DNA from: Pseudomonas sp. Root71
Lineage (GTDB): Bacteria > Pseudomonadota > Gammaproteobacteria > Pseudomonadales > Pseudomonadaceae
Assembly (NCBI RefSeq): GCF_001429045.1
Contig: NZ_LMHY01000026.1
Location: 186,001-250,000, forward strand
DNA: 64,000 nt
Reading direction: 5' to 3'
Shown here: piece by piece, positions 51,797 through 60,697 of the stretch
Numbering within the stretch: position 1 is the first letter of the stretch
How the letters are laid out: every line of letters begins with the position of its first letter
Translations under genes and position numbers: made by a program
The notes under the pieces: model-generated
Seen by the model: the letters and a program-made list of their open reading frames with translations, nothing else
What the model was told of the DNA's origin: nothing
The model's database searches: none

Positions 51797-53125
51797 ATGG
51801 GGCGGTCCGCATTTGATTTGCCTTCCAGGCTTTTGCTGAATCTGAAACCATGGCGCAATGCTGCGACCTGGCGCATTGCCTTCTCCGGCGGCCTTGACTC
51901 CACTGTCCTGCTGTACCTTCTGGCAACACTCTCCAAAACTGAATCCCTGCCGGCGCTGAGCGCCATCCATGTCCATCATGGCCTTCAAGCCGTGGCCGGT
52001 GCGTGGCCGGAACATTGTCGTGCCGTGTGCACTGCGCTGGGTGTGCCGCTGCAAGTGGTTCGCGTGCAGGTGCAGCCGGGTGCCAGCCTTGAACGTGCAG
52101 CCCGGGATGCGCGTTATCAGGCCTTCACTGAAACCGTTCAGGACAACGAAGTGCTACTGACGGCCCAGCACCGCGACGATCAGGCGGAAACCCTGCTGTT
52201 TCGCTTGTTGCGCGGAGCCGGGGTGCGTGGATTGTCCGGGATGCCGCGTCAGCGCCCGTTGGGCAAGGGGCATCTGCTGCGGCCATTGCTTGATGTCACG
52301 CGGGCTGAACTGGAGGCTTATGCCAATGAGCATGGCTTGAGCTGGATCGAAGATCCCTCGAACCAGGATCGGCAGTACTCGCGCAATTACCTTAGGCATC
52401 AAGTCTTCCCCGTGCTGATCCAGCGCTGGCCGCAAGCGGTGGCGACCATGGCCCGCAGCGCGGCGCATTTGACTGAAGCGCAGGGGCTGCTCGAAGAACT
52501 GGCGGAATTGGATCTGCATAAGGCCAGTTCTGCCAGTGAGTTCGCTTGGCTGGGATTGCGATCCCTTGAACTGGCGCCCCTTGCGCAATTGTCTGATGCC
52601 CGGCAGCGCAACGCCTTGAGTCATTGGCTCGGACCGTTGAGCCGCTTGCCGGATACTGACCATTGGTCGGGTTGGGAGGACTTGCGCGATGCCACCGGTG
52701 ATGCCTGCCCGGTGTGGCGGCTGGCCGATGGCGAACTGCATCGGTCGGACGGGCGGATCTGGTGGCTGTCCGGCCACTGGATGCGGCCTCTGCCCGTCGC
52801 CGGGGCGTGGCTGGATCCGGCGTCACCGCTGGCTATCCCGGGCAATGGAATGCTTTGGCTCACCGGCCAAATCCCCGATGGCCCGCTGCATATCCGCTAT
52901 CGTGAAGGGGGAGAGATCATGGCATTGCCAGGCCGCGGCCATCGGGACTTGAAACGTTTGCTCAATGAAAGCGCTGTACCGTCCTTCGTACGCGGCAGAT
53001 TGCCGCTGCTCTACAAAGACGGGCAACTGCTGGCGGTAGCGAACCTCAAGGGGCTCGATGGTGGTGCACTCGGCGACTGGCATTTGCATTGGCGGCCACT
53101 GAACGAAGATCAAGGTTTGAGCTGA
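51797..53125 (+). CDS. tilS: tRNA(Ile)-lysidine synthase
   Basis: TilS converts C34 of tRNA-Ile(CAU) to lysidine so that it reads AUA. The 442-residue protein has the PP-loop SGGLDS at residues 30-35, then HHGLQ, HRDDQAETLLFRLLRGAG and a C-terminal substrate-recognition domain. A strong AGGAGG site lies 7 bases before the ATG. Intact and typical in length. Confidence 0.95.
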   Translation: MGRSAFDLPSRLLLNLKPWRNAATWRIAFSGGLDSTVLLYLLATLSKTESLPALSAIHVHHGLQAVAGAWPEHCRAVCTALGVPLQVVRVQVQPGASLERAARDARYQAFTETVQDNEVLLTAQHRDDQAETLLFRLLRGAGVRGLSGMPRQRPLGKGHLLRPLLDVTRAELEAYANEHGLSWIEDPSNQDRQYSRNYLRHQVFPVLIQRWPQAVATMARSAAHLTEAQGLLEELAELDLHKASSASEFAWLGLRSLELAPLAQLSDARQRNALSHWLGPLSRLPDTDHWSGWEDLRDATGDACPVWRLADGELHRSDGRIWWLSGHWMRPLPVAGAWLDPASPLAIPGNGMLWLTGQIPDGPLHIRYREGGEIMALPGRGHRDLKRLLNESAVPSFVRGRLPLLYKDGQLLAVANLKGLDGGALGDWHLHWRPLNEDQGLS

Positions 53126-53145
53126 AAGGGGCTTTCCGGTAGACT
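53117..53145 (+). promoter_or_regulatory. Promoter candidate upstream of pyrG
   Basis: TTGAGC at 53117 and TAGACT at 53140 are separated by 17 bases and overlap the end of tilS. The remaining gap to pyrG (about 250 bases) has no gene that I can see, so the pyrG leader would be long. Confidence 0.55.
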
Positions 53146-53399
53146 ACGCTCCCTTCTTGATACAACTTCTGTGGATTCGCCTGAATTGCAGGAGTTGCCG
53201 ATTACCAAGCAGTCTTTGCTGGGCGATTCCAAAAAATGTGTAGCGAGCAACGAACCGGTGTTTCATTTTCCGGTCTGTCCCAACGCGGCGGTTTTTTTGA
53301 AAGGTGCACTGTGATTAATGCAGGTGATCGGGGGCTTCGGCCTTCCTTCGCTTTCCCCGGCGGCTCGGACCGCTTTAACGCAGACTTCTAGGGTTTTTC

Positions 53400-55031
53400 A
53401 TGACGCGCTACATATTCGTCACGGGCGGTGTTGTTTCTTCATTGGGGAAAGGCATTGCATCGGCATCATTGGCGGCCATCCTGGAGGCGCGGGGACTTAA
53501 GGTCACCATGCTGAAGCTGGACCCGTACATCAACGTCGACCCGGGCACCATGAGCCCGTTCCAGCACGGTGAAGTGTTCGTCACCCACGACGGCGCCGAG
53601 ACCGACCTGGACCTGGGCCACTACGAGCGGTTCATCCGCACGACCATGACCCAGAACAACAACTTCACCACCGGCCGTGTCTACGAACACGTCCTGCGCA
53701 AGGAGCGCCGTGGTGACTACCTGGGCGCAACCATCCAGGTGATCCCGCACATCACCGACGAAATCAAGCGCCGCATCATCAAGGGCGCGGGCGATGCTGA
53801 CGTGGCAATGGTCGAGATCGGTGGCACCGTGGGTGACATCGAGTCGCAACCGTTCCTCGAAGCCATCCGCCAGCTGCGTTTCGAAGTCGGCGCCAAGCGC
53901 GCGATGCTGATGCACCTGACTCTGGTGCCGTACATCGCCACTGCCGGCGAAACCAAGACCAAGCCTACCCAGCACTCGGTGAAGGAACTGCGTTCCATCG
54001 GTCTGCAGCCAGATGTGCTGGTGTGCCGCTCCGATCACCCGATCGATATTTCCTCGCGTCGCAAGATTGCGCAGTTCACCAACGTTGAAGAACGTGCGGT
54101 GATCGCGCTGGAAGACGCCGACACCATCTACAAGATCCCGGGCATCCTGCACTCCCAGGGCCTGGATGATTTCGTCGTCGAGCGTTTCGGCCTGCAATGC
54201 GGCGGTGCCGATCTGTCCGAGTGGGAAGCAGTGGTCGACGCCAAGCTCAACCCTGAGCACGAAGTCACCATCGCCATGGTCGGCAAGTACATGGAGCTGC
54301 TGGACGCCTACAAGTCGCTGATCGAAGCGATGAGTCATGCCGGCATCAGCAACCGTACCAAGGTCAACCTGCGCTACATCGATTCCGAAGACATCGAAAA
54401 CCAGGGCACCGCGCTGCTCGAAGGCGTCGACGCCATCCTGGTACCGGGCGGCTTCGGTCTGCGTGGCGTTGAAGGCAAGATCACTGCCGTTCAATACGCT
54501 CGCGAAAACAAGGTTCCGTACCTGGGTATCTGCCTGGGCATGCAAGTGGCCGTTATCGAGTTCGCACGTAACGTGATGGGCTGGAAAGACGCCAACTCCA
54601 CCGAGTTCGATCGTGCAAGCGGTCACCCGGTCGTGGGCCTGATCACCGAGTGGGAAGATGCCACCGGCGCTGTCGAAACCCGCACCGAAACCTCCGATCT
54701 GGGCGGCACCATGCGTCTGGGCGCGCAGGATTGCCTGCTGGAGCCGGGTTCCCTGGTCCACGGTTGCTACGGCAAGGACGTGATTGTCGAGCGTCATCGT
54801 CATCGCTATGAAGTGAACAACAACCTGCTGCCGCAAATCATGGAGGCTGGCTTGAAAATCTCCGGTCGTTCCGGTGATGGCGCACTGGTCGAAGTGGTTG
54901 AAGCACCGGATCATCCATGGTTCGTGGCTTGCCAGTTCCACCCTGAGTTCACCTCGACGCCACGCGACGGTCACCCGCTGTTCAGCGGTTTCGTCAAGGC
55001 AGCGTTGGCTCAACACCAGAAGAAGGCGTAA
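53400..55031 (+). CDS. pyrG: CTP synthase
   Basis: PyrG aminates UTP to CTP using glutamine. The 543-residue protein has the synthetase P-loop TRYIFVTGGVVSSLGKGIAS and a glutaminase domain with the nucleophile Cys378 in YLGICLGMQ and the C-terminal CQFHPEFTSTP histidine-glutamate motif. It is followed five bases later by kdsA. Confidence 0.98.
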   Translation: MTRYIFVTGGVVSSLGKGIASASLAAILEARGLKVTMLKLDPYINVDPGTMSPFQHGEVFVTHDGAETDLDLGHYERFIRTTMTQNNNFTTGRVYEHVLRKERRGDYLGATIQVIPHITDEIKRRIIKGAGDADVAMVEIGGTVGDIESQPFLEAIRQLRFEVGAKRAMLMHLTLVPYIATAGETKTKPTQHSVKELRSIGLQPDVLVCRSDHPIDISSRRKIAQFTNVEERAVIALEDADTIYKIPGILHSQGLDDFVVERFGLQCGGADLSEWEAVVDAKLNPEHEVTIAMVGKYMELLDAYKSLIEAMSHAGISNRTKVNLRYIDSEDIENQGTALLEGVDAILVPGGFGLRGVEGKITAVQYARENKVPYLGICLGMQVAVIEFARNVMGWKDANSTEFDRASGHPVVGLITEWEDATGAVETRTETSDLGGTMRLGAQDCLLEPGSLVHGCYGKDVIVERHRHRYEVNNNLLPQIMEAGLKISGRSGDGALVEVVEAPDHPWFVACQFHPEFTSTPRDGHPLFSGFVKAALAQHQKKA

Positions 55032-55036
55032 CCCCG

Positions 55037-55882
55037 ATGGCACAGAAGATCATCCGCGTCGGCGACATCGAGATTGCCAACGACAAGCCCATGGTGCTGT
55101 TCGGCGGCATGAACGTGCTGGAAAGCCGTGACATGGCCATGCAGGTTTGCGAAGAGTATGTGAAGGTCACCGAAAAGCTCGGTATCCCTTACGTGTTCAA
55201 GGCCAGTTTCGACAAGGCCAACCGGTCTTCTGTGACCTCCTATCGTGGTCCTGGCCTGGAAGAAGGCATGCGCATCTTCCAGGACATCAAGCAAGCCTTC
55301 GGCGTGCCGATCATCACCGACGTCCACGAACCGGACCAGGCCGCGGTCGTCGCTGAAGTCTGCGACATCATCCAGTTGCCGGCCTTCCTGTCGCGCCAGA
55401 CCGACCTCGTGGTCGCGATGGCCAAGACCGGCGCTGTGATCAACATCAAGAAAGCCCAGTTCCTCGCGCCTCAGGAAATGAAACACATCCTGAACAAATG
55501 CGTGGAAGCGGGTAACGATCAGTTGATCCTCTGCGAGCGTGGTTCGAGCTTCGGCTACAACAACCTGGTCGTCGACATGCTTGGCTTTGGCATCATGAAG
55601 CAGTTCGAATACCCGGTGTTCTTCGACGTGACCCACGCGCTGCAAATGCCTGGTGGTCGCTCCGATTCGGCCGGCGGTCGTCGCGCCCAGGTCCTCGACC
55701 TGGCAAAAGCCGGTATGAGCCAGTCCCTGGCTGGCCTGTTCCTGGAAGCCCACCCGGATCCGGACAACGCCAAATGCGACGGTCCTTGCGCCTTGCGCCT
55801 GGACAAACTGGAGCCATTCCTGGCCCAGCTCAAGGCTTTGGACGAACTGGTGAAGAGTTTTCCGACGGTAGAAACCGCGTAA
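55037..55882 (+). CDS. kdsA: 3-deoxy-8-phosphooctulonate synthase
   Basis: KdsA condenses PEP with arabinose 5-phosphate to KDO 8-phosphate for the LPS core. The 281-residue TIM-barrel protein has the KASFDKANRSS motif (about residue 54), PEMKHILNKC-like helix EMKHILNKCVE and GGRSDSAGGRRAQ. It stands between pyrG and eno, the conserved pseudomonad order. Confidence 0.97.
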   Translation: MAQKIIRVGDIEIANDKPMVLFGGMNVLESRDMAMQVCEEYVKVTEKLGIPYVFKASFDKANRSSVTSYRGPGLEEGMRIFQDIKQAFGVPIITDVHEPDQAAVVAEVCDIIQLPAFLSRQTDLVVAMAKTGAVINIKKAQFLAPQEMKHILNKCVEAGNDQLILCERGSSFGYNNLVVDMLGFGIMKQFEYPVFFDVTHALQMPGGRSDSAGGRRAQVLDLAKAGMSQSLAGLFLEAHPDPDNAKCDGPCALRLDKLEPFLAQLKALDELVKSFPTVETA

Positions 55883-56038
55883 TCTTCAATTCTCCGGTAA
55901 AGTACCGCACGATTTAATGCCCAGGCCCTCGGGCCTGAGCCTTGTCGTCTGCAAGACTGCCCGCTGCACCTCACTTGCCGACGATCAAAGATTTCCTACA
56001 GCTGCGTCGTTTTCGTCAACTTTGGAGTGTTTACAACA

Positions 56039-57328
56039 ATGGCTAAAATCGTCGACATCAAAGGTCGTGAAGTTCTCGACTCCCGTGGCAATCCCACCGT
56101 GGAAGCGGACGTGCTTCTCGACAACGGCATCATCGGCAGTGCCTGCGCGCCGTCCGGTGCTTCCACTGGCTCGCGTGAAGCGCTCGAGCTGCGTGATGGC
56201 GACAAGAGCCGTTACCTGGGCAAGGGCGTTCTGAAGGCCGTAGCCAACATCAATGGTCCGATCCGCGACCTGTTGAAAGGCATGGATCCAAGCGACCAGA
56301 AAGCACTCGATCTGGCAATGATCAAGCTCGACGGTACTGAAAACAAAGGTTCCCTGGGCGCCAACGCGATCCTCGCCGTTTCCCTGGCCGCGGCCAAGGC
56401 AGCAGCACAGGACCAGGACCTGCCGCTGTACGCTCACATCGCCAACCTGAACGGCACCCCGGGTGTCTACTCGATGCCGGTTCCGATGATGAACATCATC
56501 AACGGTGGCGAGCACGCCGATAACAACGTCGACATCCAGGAGTTCATGGTTCAGCCGGTTGGTGCCAAGTCTTTCTCGGAAGGCCTGCGCATGGGCACCG
56601 AGATTTTCCACCACCTCAAGGCTGTACTGAAGGCCCGTGGCCTGAGCACTGCCGTGGGTGACGAAGGTGGTTTCGCACCGAACCTGGCTTCCAACGAAGA
56701 CGCTTTGAAAGTGATCTCCGAAGCCGTGGCCAACGCCGGTTACAAACTGGGCACCGACGTGACCCTGGCTCTGGACTGCGCAGCCAGCGAATTCTACGAA
56801 GACGGCAAGTACAACCTGTCCGGCGAAGGCCAGGTGTTCACCGCCGAAGGTTTCGCTGATTACCTGAAAGGTCTGACCGAGCGTTACCCGATCATCTCCA
56901 TCGAAGATGGCCTGGACGAGTCCGACTGGGCTGGCTGGAAGATCCTCACCGACAAGATCGGCGAGAAGACCCAGCTGGTAGGCGACGACCTGTTCGTCAC
57001 CAACACCAAGATCCTGAAAGAAGGCATCGACAAAAAGATCGCCAACTCGATCCTGATCAAGTTCAACCAGATCGGTACCCTGACCGAAACCCTGGAAGCC
57101 ATCCAGATGGCCAAGGCTGCCGGTTACACTGCCGTGATCTCGCACCGCTCCGGCGAAACCGAAGATTCGACCATTGCCGACCTGGCCGTGGGCACCTCGG
57201 CTGGCCAGATCAAGACCGGCTCCCTGTGCCGTTCCGACCGCGTTTCCAAGTACAACCAACTGCTGCGTATCGAAGAGCAGTTGAACGGCAAAGCCAAGTA
57301 CAACGGTCGCAGCGAGTTCCGCGGCTGA
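56039..57328 (+). CDS. eno: Enolase
   Basis: Enolase interconverts 2-phosphoglycerate and PEP. It also joins the RNA degradosome in many gammaproteobacteria. The 429-residue protein has GDEGGFAPN (catalytic Glu about 210), the metal-binding ISIEDGLDESDWAGW and the AVISHRSGETEDS segment. The ATG at 56039 (MAKIVDIKGREVLDSRGNP) is correct; four upstream codons are not part of the family. Confidence 0.98.
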   Translation: MAKIVDIKGREVLDSRGNPTVEADVLLDNGIIGSACAPSGASTGSREALELRDGDKSRYLGKGVLKAVANINGPIRDLLKGMDPSDQKALDLAMIKLDGTENKGSLGANAILAVSLAAAKAAAQDQDLPLYAHIANLNGTPGVYSMPVPMMNIINGGEHADNNVDIQEFMVQPVGAKSFSEGLRMGTEIFHHLKAVLKARGLSTAVGDEGGFAPNLASNEDALKVISEAVANAGYKLGTDVTLALDCAASEFYEDGKYNLSGEGQVFTAEGFADYLKGLTERYPIISIEDGLDESDWAGWKILTDKIGEKTQLVGDDLFVTNTKILKEGIDKKIANSILIKFNQIGTLTETLEAIQMAKAAGYTAVISHRSGETEDSTIADLAVGTSAGQIKTGSLCRSDRVSKYNQLLRIEEQLNGKAKYNGRSEFRG

Positions 57329-57360
57329 TTGTTAAATGGTAAATAGTCAGCGGATTGTGT

Positions 57361-57388
57361 CGAAAAAATCGCAACGGCGACGTTTTTT
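57361..57388 (+). terminator. Terminator after eno
   Basis: AAAAAATCGC pairs with GCGACGTTTTTT through TCGC/GCGA and an A/T stem with a small bulge. It ends in six T. It lies about 33 bases after the eno stop. Confidence 0.6.
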
Positions 57389-57415
57389 GCCACTAATCTG
57401 ATGCCTTATATGCAC

Positions 57416-57436
57416 AAGCCTGGTTCTTCCAGGCTT
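57416..57436 (+). terminator. Hairpin upstream of ftsB
   Basis: AAGCCTGG pairs with CCAGGCTT across TTCTT. There is no T-run, so it may be a structural element of the ftsB leader. Confidence 0.4.
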
Positions 57437-57499
57437 CGTGCTATCAGAAGCTTCACGTTTTGGCATGGCTGTCTTTTTTCACTGGATACCTGATATTCG

Positions 57500-57778
57500 A
57501 TGCGCAGTCCCAATTGGTTGTTCCTCGTCTTGCTCCTGCTGCTGGCTGGCCTGCAGTACCGTCTGTGGGTGGGTAATGGCAGCCTGGCGCAAGTGGCCGA
57601 GTTGACTCAGCAGATTGCCGATCAGCAAGCTGAGAACCAGGCGTTGCTGGAGCGCAACCGGGTGATGGACGCCGAAGTCAGTGAGTTGAAAAAGGGCATG
57701 GAGACCGTCGAAGAGCGGGCTCGCCATGAGTTGGGCATGGTCAAGGATGGTGAAACCCTTTACCAGCTGGCCCAATGA
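57500..57778 (+). CDS. ftsB: Cell division protein FtsB
   Basis: FtsB is a bitopic divisome protein that pairs with FtsL and FtsQ. The 92-residue product has an N-terminal membrane helix (WLFLVLLLLLAGLQYRLW) and a periplasmic coiled coil (about residues 28-65). The conserved GMETVEERARHELGMVKDGE end is present. It overlaps ispD by ATGA. Confidence 0.93.
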   Translation: MRSPNWLFLVLLLLLAGLQYRLWVGNGSLAQVAELTQQIADQQAENQALLERNRVMDAEVSELKKGMETVEERARHELGMVKDGETLYQLAQ

Positions 57779-58482
57779 TTAATTCGTTACCGGCCTTCTG
57801 GGCCGTGATTCCTGCCGCGGGCATCGGTGCCCGTATGGCCGCGGACCGTCCCAAGCAATACCTGCAACTGGGCGGGCGCACTATTCTCGAACACAGCCTT
57901 GGCTGTTTCCTTGACCACCCATGCCTGAAAGGTCTGGTGGTCAGTGTTGCTGTTGACGATCCTTATTGGCCGAACCTGGCGTGTGCGAATGATCCGCGTA
58001 TTGCCCGGGTCGAGGGCGGCGCCGAACGTTCCGGCTCGGTGCTCAATGCCTTGCTGCATTTGCATGCGCAGGGTGCCGACGATGAGGATTGGGTACTGGT
58101 TCACGATGCCGCGCGGCCGAACCTCAGTCGTGACGATCTGGACAAGTTGCTGGCTGAACTGGCTGACGATCCTGTCGGCGGACTGCTGGCGGTTCCGGCG
58201 CGGGATACGCTCAAGCGGGTCGACAAACACGGTCGTGTGGTCGAAACCGTGGACCGCAGTGTGATCTGGCAGGCCTACACGCCGCAGATGTTTCGCCTTG
58301 GGGCGTTGCATCGCGCACTGGCTGACAGTCTGGTGGCCGATGCCGTTATTACCGACGAAGCCTCGGCGATGGAGTGGGCCGGTTCTGCGCCACGGCTGAT
58401 CGAAGGGCGGTCCGATAACCTCAAGGTTACGCGTCCTGAGGATCTTGAATGGTTGAGACAGCGTTGGGCTAATCGTCGCTAG
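57775..58482 (+). CDS. ispD: 2-C-methyl-D-erythritol 4-phosphate cytidylyltransferase
   Basis: IspD activates MEP with CTP. The 235-residue protein has the glycine-rich CTP-binding motif VIPAAGIGARMAADRPKQYL near the N-terminus, VLVHDAARPNLS and RSDNLKVTRPEDL. It is coupled to ftsB. Its usual partner ispF is 3.1 kb away, beyond an inserted formaldehyde-detoxification set. Confidence 0.96.
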   Translation: MINSLPAFWAVIPAAGIGARMAADRPKQYLQLGGRTILEHSLGCFLDHPCLKGLVVSVAVDDPYWPNLACANDPRIARVEGGAERSGSVLNALLHLHAQGADDEDWVLVHDAARPNLSRDDLDKLLAELADDPVGGLLAVPARDTLKRVDKHGRVVETVDRSVIWQAYTPQMFRLGALHRALADSLVADAVITDEASAMEWAGSAPRLIEGRSDNLKVTRPEDLEWLRQRWANRR

Positions 58483-58483
58483 T

Positions 58484-58566
58484 AGATCGCAGCCTGCGGC
58501 AGCTCCTACAAAGATCGATTACGTATCACCTGAAGTCCTGTAGGAGCTGCCGCAGGCTGCGATCTT
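58484..58566. repeat. REP palindrome, type I
   Basis: AGATCGCAGCCTGCGGCAGC and GCTGCCGCAGGCTGCGATCT arms flank about 43 bases between convergent ispD and the LysR gene. Confidence 0.9.
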
Positions 58567-58572
58567 TTGATC

Positions 58573-59469
58573 TTAAATCCTGTACTCGGGCCTTTGAGCC
58601 AACCCCTCCTTCAAAAAGTCCACCAACTTGCGCACCTTCGGCGACAAATGCCGCTGCTGCGGATACAGCGCCCAAACCGCCGTATTCGGTGGTTGATGTG
58701 CTTCCAGCAATGAAATCAACGCGCCGCTATTCAAATGCTCCAGCACGTAATAGTCCGGCAACTGACACAGCCCTACGCCTTGCAGTGCGGCATCGAGTAC
58801 CGCTTGCCCACTGTTGCAACGCCAGTTTCCCTGGACCCTTTGCGAAAATTCCCGTCCGTTCTGTTCCAGTTGCCACAGGTCCGAACTGCCGATTAGGCAG
58901 TTGTGGCGGCTCAGTTCCGACAGGCTGTGCGGGCGACCGTAGCGCTCAAGGTAGGAGGGCGATGCACAGAGAAACATGCGGCGCGGTGCGAGGCGGGTGG
59001 CGACCAGCCGTGAATCCTGTAAGCGCCCGAGGCGAATCGCCAGGTCGAGGCCTTCGTGTACCAGCTCAAGCTGGCGATTGGTCAGTTCGATGTCGATACG
59101 CAGTTGCGGATACAGTCCCATGAAGCGGGTCACCAGCGGCACGATGAAACGCTCGCCGTAAGCCACGGCGCAGGTCATGCGCAGCATGCCCTTGGGTTCG
59201 CTGGTCAGGTCACCGACCGCGCGCAACGCCTCTTCGCGGCCGTCCTGTAAACGCTGGCAATGTTGCAGGAAGGTTTGCCCGGCTTCGGTCAGCGTGACCC
59301 GACGGGTACTGCGGTAGAGCAGACGGGTTTGCAGGCGTTCTTCAAGGCGTACGATTTGTCGACTGACGTGGGAGGAGGAAACCCCCAGGCGCTGCGCCGC
59401 AGCGGTGAACTGGCTGCATTCGGCAACGGCGACAAACTCGTCGATCCCTTCCCAGCGATTTTCGGACAT
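58573..59469 (-). CDS. LysR-family regulator, probable activator of glutathione-dependent formaldehyde oxidation
   Basis: The 298-residue LTTR has an N-terminal winged helix (FVAVAECSQFTAAAQRLGVS, then RQIVRLEERLQTRLLYRSTR) and a substrate-binding domain. It is divergent from adhC-fghA, the position of GfnR (PA3630) in P. aeruginosa, which activates those genes (from memory). No known sequence feature fixes the ligand. Confidence 0.88.
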   Translation of the reverse strand: MSENRWEGIDEFVAVAECSQFTAAAQRLGVSSSHVSRQIVRLEERLQTRLLYRSTRRVTLTEAGQTFLQHCQRLQDGREEALRAVGDLTSEPKGMLRMTCAVAYGERFIVPLVTRFMGLYPQLRIDIELTNRQLELVHEGLDLAIRLGRLQDSRLVATRLAPRRMFLCASPSYLERYGRPHSLSELSRHNCLIGSSDLWQLEQNGREFSQRVQGNWRCNSGQAVLDAALQGVGLCQLPDYYVLEHLNSGALISLLEAHQPPNTAVWALYPQQRHLSPKVRKLVDFLKEGLAQRPEYRI

Positions 59470-59490
59470 CGAAGATTATCCCTGTACAGC

Positions 59491-59519
59491 AATAATATTT
59501 TGCATTTACATCGATTATT
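59491..59519. promoter_or_regulatory. Candidate LTTR site between the regulator and adhC
   Basis: AATAAT at 59491 and ATTATT at 59514 form an interrupted dyad in an AT-rich stretch. It lies where a divergent LysR regulator would bind. Match to any defined box is unproven. Confidence 0.3.
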
Positions 59520-59576
59520 CATCGTTGAGCCATGTATTACACTCCCTGTCTCGTTTTTATTCACTGGAGAGTCATC

Positions 59577-60689
59577 ATGATCAAGTCGCGCGCCGCCGTT
59601 GCCTTCGAGGCCAAGAAGCCCCTTGAAATCGTTGAAGTCGATGTCGCCATGCCCAAGGCCGGCGAAGTCTTGCTGCGCGTGGTGGCCTCCGGTGTTTGCC
59701 ATACCGATGCCTACACATTGTCAGGCGCAGATCCGGAAGGCATTTTTCCGTCAATTCTCGGCCACGAAGGTGGTGCGATCGTGGAAGCGATTGGCGAGGG
59801 CGTGACCTCCGTTGCGGTCGGCGATCATGTGATCCCGCTGTACACCCCGGAATGCCGTCAGTGCAAATTCTGCCTGTCGGGTAAAACCAACCTCTGCCAG
59901 GCGATTCGCGCGACCCAGGGCAAAGGCCTGATGCCGGACGGCACTTCGCGTTTTTCCTACAAGGGCCAGCCGATTTTCCATTACATGGGCACTTCCACTT
60001 TTTCGGAGTACACCGTGCTGCCGGAAATTTCCGTGGCGAAAATTGCCAAGCAAGCACCGCTGGAAAAAGTCTGCCTGCTGGGCTGCGGCGTCACCACCGG
60101 CATTGGTGCAGTGCTCAACACCGCCAAGGTGAAACCGGGTGATACCGTGGCCATTTTCGGCCTCGGCGGCATCGGTCTGTCGGCTGTCATCGGCGCCGTA
60201 AAAGCCAAGGCTGCCCGCATCATCGCCATCGACATAAACCCGGCCAAATTCGAGATCGCCAAACAGCTGGGCGCAACCGACTGCGTGAACCCGAAAGACT
60301 TCGATCGTCCGATCCAGGAAGTCATCGTCGACATGACTGATGGCGGGGTCGATTTTTCCTTCGAGTGCATCGGCAATGTGCAGCTGATGCGCGCGGCACT
60401 GGAGTGCTGCCACAAGGGCTGGGGCGAGTCGGTCATCATCGGCGTTGCCGGTGCCGGCCAGGAAATCTCGACCCGTCCGTTCCAGTTGGTCACCGGTCGC
60501 GTCTGGCGGGGTTCGGCGTTCGGCGGTGTGCGCGGCCGTACCGAGTTGCCAAGCTATGTGGAGATGGCCGAGACCGGTGAGATTCCGCTGGATACCTTCA
60601 TCACCCACACCATGGGCCTGGAAGATATCAACAAGGCGTTTGACCTGATGCACGAAGGAAAAAGCATCCGCTCCGTCATCCATTTCTGA
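59577..60689 (+). CDS. adhC: S-(hydroxymethyl)glutathione dehydrogenase (class III ADH)
   Basis: This enzyme oxidises S-hydroxymethylglutathione, formed from formaldehyde, with NAD. The 370-residue zinc MDR protein has catalytic ligands Cys41 (SGVCHTDAYTLSG) and His63 (GHEGG). The structural zinc is held by Cys93, 96, 99 and 107 (ECRQCKFCLSGKTNLC), and the Rossmann loop is IFGLGGIGLSAVIGA. The start at 59577 follows GAGAG. fghA follows 8 bases later and uses its product. Confidence 0.96.
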   Translation: MIKSRAAVAFEAKKPLEIVEVDVAMPKAGEVLLRVVASGVCHTDAYTLSGADPEGIFPSILGHEGGAIVEAIGEGVTSVAVGDHVIPLYTPECRQCKFCLSGKTNLCQAIRATQGKGLMPDGTSRFSYKGQPIFHYMGTSTFSEYTVLPEISVAKIAKQAPLEKVCLLGCGVTTGIGAVLNTAKVKPGDTVAIFGLGGIGLSAVIGAVKAKAARIIAIDINPAKFEIAKQLGATDCVNPKDFDRPIQEVIVDMTDGGVDFSFECIGNVQLMRAALECCHKGWGESVIIGVAGAGQEISTRPFQLVTGRVWRGSAFGGVRGRTELPSYVEMAETGEIPLDTFITHTMGLEDINKAFDLMHEGKSIRSVIHF

Positions 60690-60697
60690 GGTCCGCC

